Origin: Ecdyonurus torrentis
Taxonomy: Eukaryota; Arthropoda; Insecta; Ephemeroptera; Heptageniidae
Assembly: GCA_949318235.1 (NCBI GenBank)
Contig: OX439132.1
Span: 4,385,386-4,449,385, forward strand
DNA: 64,000 nt
Direction: 5' to 3'
Shown piece by piece: positions 58,117-64,000 of the stretch; the stretch's first letter is position 1, and the number at the start of each line of letters is the position of its first letter. The position numbers and the translations under genes were made by a program. The notes below the pieces were generated by a model, which was given only the letters and a program-made list of their open reading frames with translations, searched no databases and was not told the DNA's origin.

Positions 58117-59966
58117 AGAATTACTATGCTCAAAACATACTGATAAATCATGAGATGGGAACCAGCATACATACACTTTTTAGTGTCTCTAGACATAAAA
58201 TGAGAGGGAAAGAAATTGTCAAGTTCAAAACATCTTGTGTCGCCTTAAGCAGAATATAAATTGTAAAGCAGGTTGCCTTCATTACATGTTTACTTCCTAG
58301 TTTGTGAGAGGGATGTTACATGTGTGTGCTTATGATGCTTCCACCTCATGATTTGGTTTTGAGTGATGTATCTCTTTAAGTAAGTCGTCAATCAATAATG
58401 TGAGTGGCAACATGGATCTCCTCAGTCGCTGTATTGATGGATTTCAAGACACTACTTGGGTATTATAATAAGCAGGCAGCTCTCTGTTGCAACAACTAAA
58501 ACAATTTTAACTTCTTCGTTATTTATTTTAAACCAAATTAATGGTTTAGAAATATTAATACTTTAACGTCCAAAATAATTAATATAATATAAATTTAAAT
58601 ATAATTAGGATTATTAAATAAAAATAATAATTGATTTAACATCATTTTAAATTCTTGAAATAAATTACGTTTTTTACGTTTTCAAAATAAATTATGTAAA
58701 ACAGATAATATTAAAAATTGGATTCCGTTACACTATTAAACAAAATAAGTCCTAAATACAAACGCTTACTAAAATTTCAAGAAATGATGTTAATTAATAA
58801 CTCAAATATTATACGATCTCGATTTTATTTAATTTTGCAGCGTCAATCGCACATTATTTTTAAGTCCGTATTTAAATTTAACGTCAATTATTTATCCTTT
58901 TATTTATTTTTTTTTCTTGTCCTTCCTCCTTGCAATATAAATAAAATAAATTTTGTACTTAAGTGACTTTTTTGAAAAACAAAAATAAAATAAAAAAGTT
59001 TGTTTCTTCCAAATCAAAACAAAATAAAAATCTACAAAAGATTTGTAGATTTTTGCAGCTCAGATTTTTTAATTTTTTGTTCTCTTAAACAAAAAATAAT
59101 AATAATAATAAATTTAAGAAAAAATAAATTTTAAAAATATAAAGCCACAAACAGATTATGGCATTTTATGTATTTTATTGTAGCAATAGAAAAATAATTT
59201 TAAAAATAAGCAATAAGATTTGTTCAATTGTTATAATAATACATCTCTCTTTACTATTTATCTTAATCTCTCTTTTTTCTATATTGTAATAATAATAATA
59301 ACAATGAAGTGGAAAAAACTACAAAAATAATCAAACTTTTATCAATTTCTTCTCTGGTATTATTAGAAGATAAAATATTACATTAAAGCATTTTAAATGC
59401 AAGAAAAAAATTATAAGCCTTTAAATAAAAGTAAAGAATAAAATTCTTACTCGTATTACCATAATTATGATGATATATACCATATTGCAATTAATGTGCA
59501 CAGAGTTATGAGCACTCAAAAGAATACTCCGAATCTTGTTGTTCTGACTTATTGCAAGTAATAAACAGCGTAGGATAAATTTGTATCGTTGGGCTACTTT
59601 TACTAAAAAATTAAATCAATAATTAACCCGTTCACGACAGAGCATGTCATATTACGTGCTGAACGTTATGGGATAAGCGAGAAACTCTGTCGTGAACAGG
59701 TTAAAAATTATAAATATAAATAAAAATGATAATCTTAAAAGTTTTGTCTTAAAATTTAGTGAAGTTTCGTGAAAATATAAGGTGAACTAATTTTATAGAG
59801 TTTGGGATTGTGATAAATTAACTGAATTTTTGCTTTAATTGCAAAATTAGAAAATACAATAAAAATATAGAGTATTAGGTGTTTGCATTTTTTTAACAAT
59901 TTAAAATAAGTTTGGTTTGTCATCATTGTATTATATAGAATAATTTTATTGTTTTCAACTGTTTTG

Positions 59967-60007
<41 letters not shown>

Positions 60008-61510
60008 AGCTAGGTGGTAACAAAATTTGACTGGCCATATACTAAATTTTCTATATATTTTTTTTTAATTGTAATTGAAATTTTATTTCAACTGAAAGAA
60101 AAATGTAGTAACAAATACATTTTAGTAGAATATGAAAAAAAAAAAAAATGTAAAAACCTAATATAAGAATAAATAACAAAAAAGTGTAGCCTACGCTGTT
60201 CATAACCAACCTAGTGCCATTTTATGTAGTTATTGTAGTTTGTAATACTAAAAAACACCAAGATAACAATTACCAAAGTATTGTTAAATAAAATATAATA
60301 ATAGGAGAGAGCTAGCTAATAGTATTATTTTTTTGCTTATCATATTATTATAATATTGTTAGCCTTTTTAATCAGATCATTTATAAATTAATAAATAATA
60401 AAAACTATAGCATGTAGTATTTAAACAAAATAAAATTTAACCATTGTATTCTAGTTGCCAAAATTTTACACCAAATAAATAAAATTTGCACAAAATATAA
60501 ATAATAGATAGTACGTAAAATAAAAAACAACTTTTCCTCTTGTAATAACCAATTGTTTTGTTTAACTTTTTATTTTGTTATTGCACAAAATTTATTTATT
60601 TTATTAATTTTAGTGCAGTTCGTACATAAACTTGATTTTTGTGTGTACATGGATGTACCTATATGTTAATTATTGTAAAATATGAAGGTGTTTATATGTA
60701 TTCCAATTTTTGGCATCGAAAAATTCAGTTAATAGGACAAATTTTGTTACGCAAAAAATCAGAATATATGAAAAACACCTTCACAATTTATAGTAATTTA
60801 GTGAGTGTATCGACATGTCGAGATGTCTCATGTGTACTGGTTTTGTGAGTGCTAAATGTTTTATCTGCTACTGTATGTAGATGAAACATTTGTCACTTCC
60901 ACGATATTTTGTACAGATGAAATAAATCAATGAAATATAAAAAAATTATTATGTTATATTTGGGTGCTCCATATTTTTACTCACAATTAACATTAAAAAA
61001 AGTTGTAAATTTCAAAATATTGTGTTTAAAAAATTGTTACCATGACTATTGTGTTAAAATAATTATTGAAATAAATAATTTCAAATTTAAAGCAATTTTA
61101 TTGTTTTATTGTGTTTTAATTTTTATTTTTATTAATGCTATTTTTTTTTTTATAAAATATTCATACATTAAAAGCAAATAGTTTTATGCGTATATAATAT
61201 TTTATGTTTATTTTACTAGTTTCATTCGTTTTGAAAATAAACCAATAAGCAAAAGCAAGTGGCACATAGTCGTTCATATAATTAATAGTTAAAGGCTGTT
61301 CCATGACAGAATCCTGTTGGTTAAATTTACTAATTAATTCAATTTTTCATTATTCGCACGAGCTGCACGAGCTACAAATCGAGGAAACGAAAAAGTTAAA
61401 CGTCTTCGAAAGCTCAATGTCTTCGCGGTTGAAACTTGGAAATATCCGAACGTTACCGAAAAGCTACGAAGGGCGAAGGGGGCGTAATTTTACTTCGGCA
61501 AGTGTAAGAA
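58117..61510. other. Intergenic region between DUF1295-family gene and TBC1D13
   Basis: The 3' UTR of the upstream gene, with AATAAA at 58617-58622 as a candidate poly(A) signal. Extremely AT-rich sequence then runs to about 61.3 kb, with poly-T at 59970-60006. The last 170 bp before the TBC1D13 ATG become GC-richer (cacgagctgcacgagctaca, cgaagggcgaagggggcg), consistent with a promoter and 5' UTR. No other gene seen. Confidence 0.5.
59627..59700. mobile_element. 74-bp TTAA-flanked palindrome
   Basis: TTAA at 59623-59626 and 59701-59704. The ends are cccgttcacgacagag and its near-perfect inverse ctctgtcgtgaacagg. One of the smallest possible TTAA-type MITEs; not similar to the 13.3 and 17.9 kb family. 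Confidence 0.82.
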
Positions 61511-62553
61511 ATGGCGGCATATAGAAACAGGCAAGTACATAAAATCCCACATATTTTTAACAATAATCATTATATTATTCCATGTAATGTTATTTTAGTA
61601 TTAACAATAACGTTCTTATAGGTTGAAAGAAGTTGATGAAGTGTTAAATGTAGAAGAAATCAATATATCAGCTCTAAAACAAGTATGTTTTCATGGTGAG
61701 TACCAGTTTTTGCTAGTCAGCTGACAAAATGTCATTGTGACATAAAAGTAATTTGATCTTATTTTATCACCAATTTGACATAAAATAAAATGTTAACAGG
61801 CATACCAGATGAACAAGGACGTAGAGCATTGTGTTGGAAGTTAATGTTAAATTATTTACCAACATCAAGGAAAACATGGAGTAAAACTTTGGCAAGAAAA
61901 AGGGAGCTCTATAAGCAGTTTATAGGTATGTTTGATTTTATATTAATAAACGTAATTAGTAAATATATTTGGTATGCAATGATTATAATGCTGTGTGTAA
62001 TGTTTTTAGATGAAATGATCGGTATGCCAGGCTCTGAAAACTGTGATGAAAGTCGAGTTGATGTTACGTTCGGTGACCATCCTCTCAATCCAAACCCTGA
62101 TAGCGAGTGGCAGACGTATTTCCGTGACAATGAAGTGTTGCTTCAGATTGACAAGGATGTTAGGTATGACAAATAACCTAAGTAATGTTGTGTATTGTTT
62201 GTAACTGAACGCTCAAGCAACTCGGGGCCACAAGAATGTTCTTTTCTTTCATCAAACTTTCGTCTATACATAGTCAGTTCTGTCAGCGGTGAAAGTGGCC
62301 CACACCAAGCCAGAGGTGTTTCTGTTAAATTACACATTATGGGTTTTATTGTGTTGTGTGGTAAAAAATTTATTTCCATGTTTGTTATGTTTGCAGACGC
62401 CTGTGCCCCGACATATCATTCTTCCAGCAGGCGACTGACTTTCCCTGTGACGTAGTGGTGCACAGTAGTGGCACCAAGAGGTTACATCGTAGAGTACAGC
62501 ATTCTGTGCTGCGCTCGGCCAATGTTGAGAGAAGAGGACTTGGCATCACCAAG
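61511..62553 (+). CDS. TBC1D13: TBC1D13-like Rab GTPase-activating protein, N-terminal part (gene runs off window)
   Basis: Exons: 61511-61530, 61622-61695, 61800-61925, 62010-62163, 62397-62553; phases join, giving 177 residues. The human protein is about 400 aa, so the rest lies beyond 64000. The start MAAYRNRLKEVDEVL is in a good ATG context. The TBC domain begins HGIPDEQGRRALCWKLML (from about residue 31, with the family's R-x-x-x-W). DEWQTYFRDNEVLLQ-like sequence and IDKDVR follow. The I-x-x-D-x-x-R motif supplies the catalytic arginine finger (Arg125, its codon split by intron 4); the glutamine finger is outside the window. TBC1D13 acts as a GAP for Rab35 in vertebrates. Intron 1 uses a GC donor (AACAG/gcaagt ... 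tatag), a rare but known GC-AG class. Confidence 0.93.
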
Positions 62554-62883
62554 GTTTGTTTATTATCTGAAATTTAATATTCAATACAATACATATATCG
62601 GTCCAGTTAGGTTTGTTATGTAGTGCAAAATATCAAATCTGGAAATTTCCCAAAATTGAATAAATAGTGTTTTTGCTATTTTTTAGAGGTATTTTTATAT
62701 AAGTTACAGTGCCTCATAAGTTTTTTTTATAAGCAATGTAGAAGTAACAAGCCAATAATTGTGATAGTCACTGATCAAATAATATTACTAATAGCAAGAA
62801 AAAATATAAGAAAGCTGTTGATGTTACTGGGAGATTAAACACAGTACTGTATCAGATATTGTGAGCTTTATTTTCAATCTGGA

Positions 62884-63513
62884 GAAAAAAAAGACAATAG
62901 GGCTTATTTACTACAGTAGAAGTTGTATGGAGAGGTCGAGGTCTCACGTGGCAGAGAGCTATACTTATAAATGTTTATATAACTGAGAGCTTTTGTCATA
63001 AAATAGTAATGACATTATCAATCAAAGAAGAAAATTACTTGAACACATGACAAGAGTTGAGTGTAGTCGTGAACTTGATTAATACGTTGTTACCATTTAT
63101 TATAACTATAGGGTGTATGCGGATGACGTCATATTTATTGCGCTTGGAGGCCATACTGGAGTAGTGCATTACATTGCTCAGCATAGGACAAACTTCATTT
63201 AAGCCCATTTTCTTCGGGAAATCGGTTAATTTTTTGTTATTTGTTATTTTTCTCACATACTTGAGATACTAATTCAACCTATTTACAGCATCTGTGCTCT
63301 CAAAAATATTGCATAGTGCTTTAAAACTGGCAAAATGATTTGTTTTCCTATGCCACCCATGTTATTAAGTTATCCAACATGGCGTCGACTTTAACATGAA
63401 TGAATAGACCCTATAGCTCTGTGCCACGTGAGACCTCGACCTCTCCATTGAACTTCTACTGTGATAAAGCCCTTGCTGGTGTCTCTCCTATCCTATCCTT
63501 TTCTTTATTATTG
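62884..63513. mobile_element. Long palindromic MITE (P550), copy 3, with nested insertion
   Basis: The left arm (62884-63060) and right arm (63420-63513) match the P550 arms (agtagaagttgtatggagag, gaggtctcacgtggcag, tgacattatcaatcaaagaa; gtgccacgtgagacctcgac). The centre is replaced by the CTATAGGG element at 63106-63416, so most of the right arm's inner half is missing. Confidence 0.82.
63106..63416. mobile_element. CTATAGGG-ended non-autonomous element, copy 2
   Basis: Starts ctatagggtgtatgcgg and ends agaccctatag. Closely matches 5107-5418 over the whole length. Inserted into the P550 element, hence younger than it. Confidence 0.82.
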
Positions 63514-64000
63514 TGGAACAATTATAAATTTTATAATTCATGGTCACATTTTATGTTTGCAATCTGTAAACAGCTCATGCAAAAGTAATAAATAAAAGTA
63601 TCCTAGACAAGAGATGCTCACAACATTTGATATGTTGATTCTCTCCCCATGACAATGATGCTTTCTCATACTGTTCTATCTTCAGTGCTGGTTAATACTG
63701 TATTGTACAATATCACAACATATTTTTGTAACTTATATTTTTGCAATTTTTTATGCTATCCATTGCTAGCAGCAGGTAAGCAACTGTGGTTTTAATTTTG
63801 TGTTTGTACAGTGCATGTATATGTGCATGTTCTTCAGAAAATAATGATAATGCTACTAATTATAAATGAGCAAACAAAATATAAAACTTTCAAAAGAAAA
63901 GTAGGCATATTAACACAATGCAATGTGTTACAAAACTACTCTCTCATTTTAAACTAGTTTGTACAGTATTAATATTGCTTTTTTTTTTTTTTTTTTTTTT

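Larger units (their letters stand above)
62554..64000. other. TBC1D13 intron 5, running off the window
   Basis: Apart from the nested elements at 62884-63513 it holds AT-rich sequence and a poly-T tract at the window end. No further TBC1D13 exon is visible. Confidence 0.55.

Noticed and set aside
58718..61181. Short reading frames in the intergenic region
   Set aside because: Composition-driven Lys/Asn/Ile/Phe-rich frames in extremely AT-rich DNA, without splice or domain support.
61303..61524. Small gene overlapping the TBC1D13 start
   Set aside because: Lies in the GC-richer leader and overlaps the TBC1D13 ATG in another frame; at most an upstream frame if transcription starts far enough upstream.

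Overview
The window is eukaryotic, AT-rich and repeat-dense. It has canonical GT-AG introns, no operons, long homopolymer and dinucleotide tracts, and many short palindromic DNA elements. The arthropod-type BTB domain followed by a long array of alternative zinc-finger exons points to an arthropod; this is an inference and I cannot name the lineage. Four protein-coding genes can be supported.

1) About 0.4-42.6 kb, minus strand: one BTB/C2H2 zinc-finger transcription factor locus of the lola / Broad / tramtrack architecture. A 5' non-coding exon (ending at 42437) and seven common coding exons (41651 down to 40171) encode a BTB domain plus a Pro/Gln-rich and acidic linker (291 aa). Downstream lie thirteen single-exon zinc-finger cassettes, ZF-A (36083) to ZF-M (390), named in transcription order. 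Each starts with its own acceptor in phase 1, matching the phase-1 donor of the last common exon, and ends in its own stop. They therefore look like alternative 3'-terminal exons giving about 450-515 aa isoforms with different DNA-binding heads. A fourteenth cassette (about 32.8-33.2 kb) is a decayed fossil, ZF-M is truncated by a frameshift, and ZF-K has a shortened finger.

2) Cassettes C-H (13.7-29.4 kb) arose by recent segmental duplication. Their introns share blocks, a tRNA-derived SINE with TC-rich tails, and a palindromic element of about 550 bp. LINE fragments are inserted among them.

3) 45.06-50.72 kb, minus: a complete eight-exon OXA1L-like gene (mitochondrial inner-membrane insertase, 474 aa). 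54.86-58.12 kb, plus: a complete five-coding-exon DUF1295/steroid-reductase-like membrane protein (308 aa). 61.51 kb to beyond the window, plus: the first five coding exons of a TBC1D13-like Rab GAP, including its arginine-finger motif.

4) Between genes: numerous MITE-like palindromes, two with clear 8-bp target-site duplications and three flanked by TTAA, a GC-rich inverted-repeat element, nested insertions and microsatellites.
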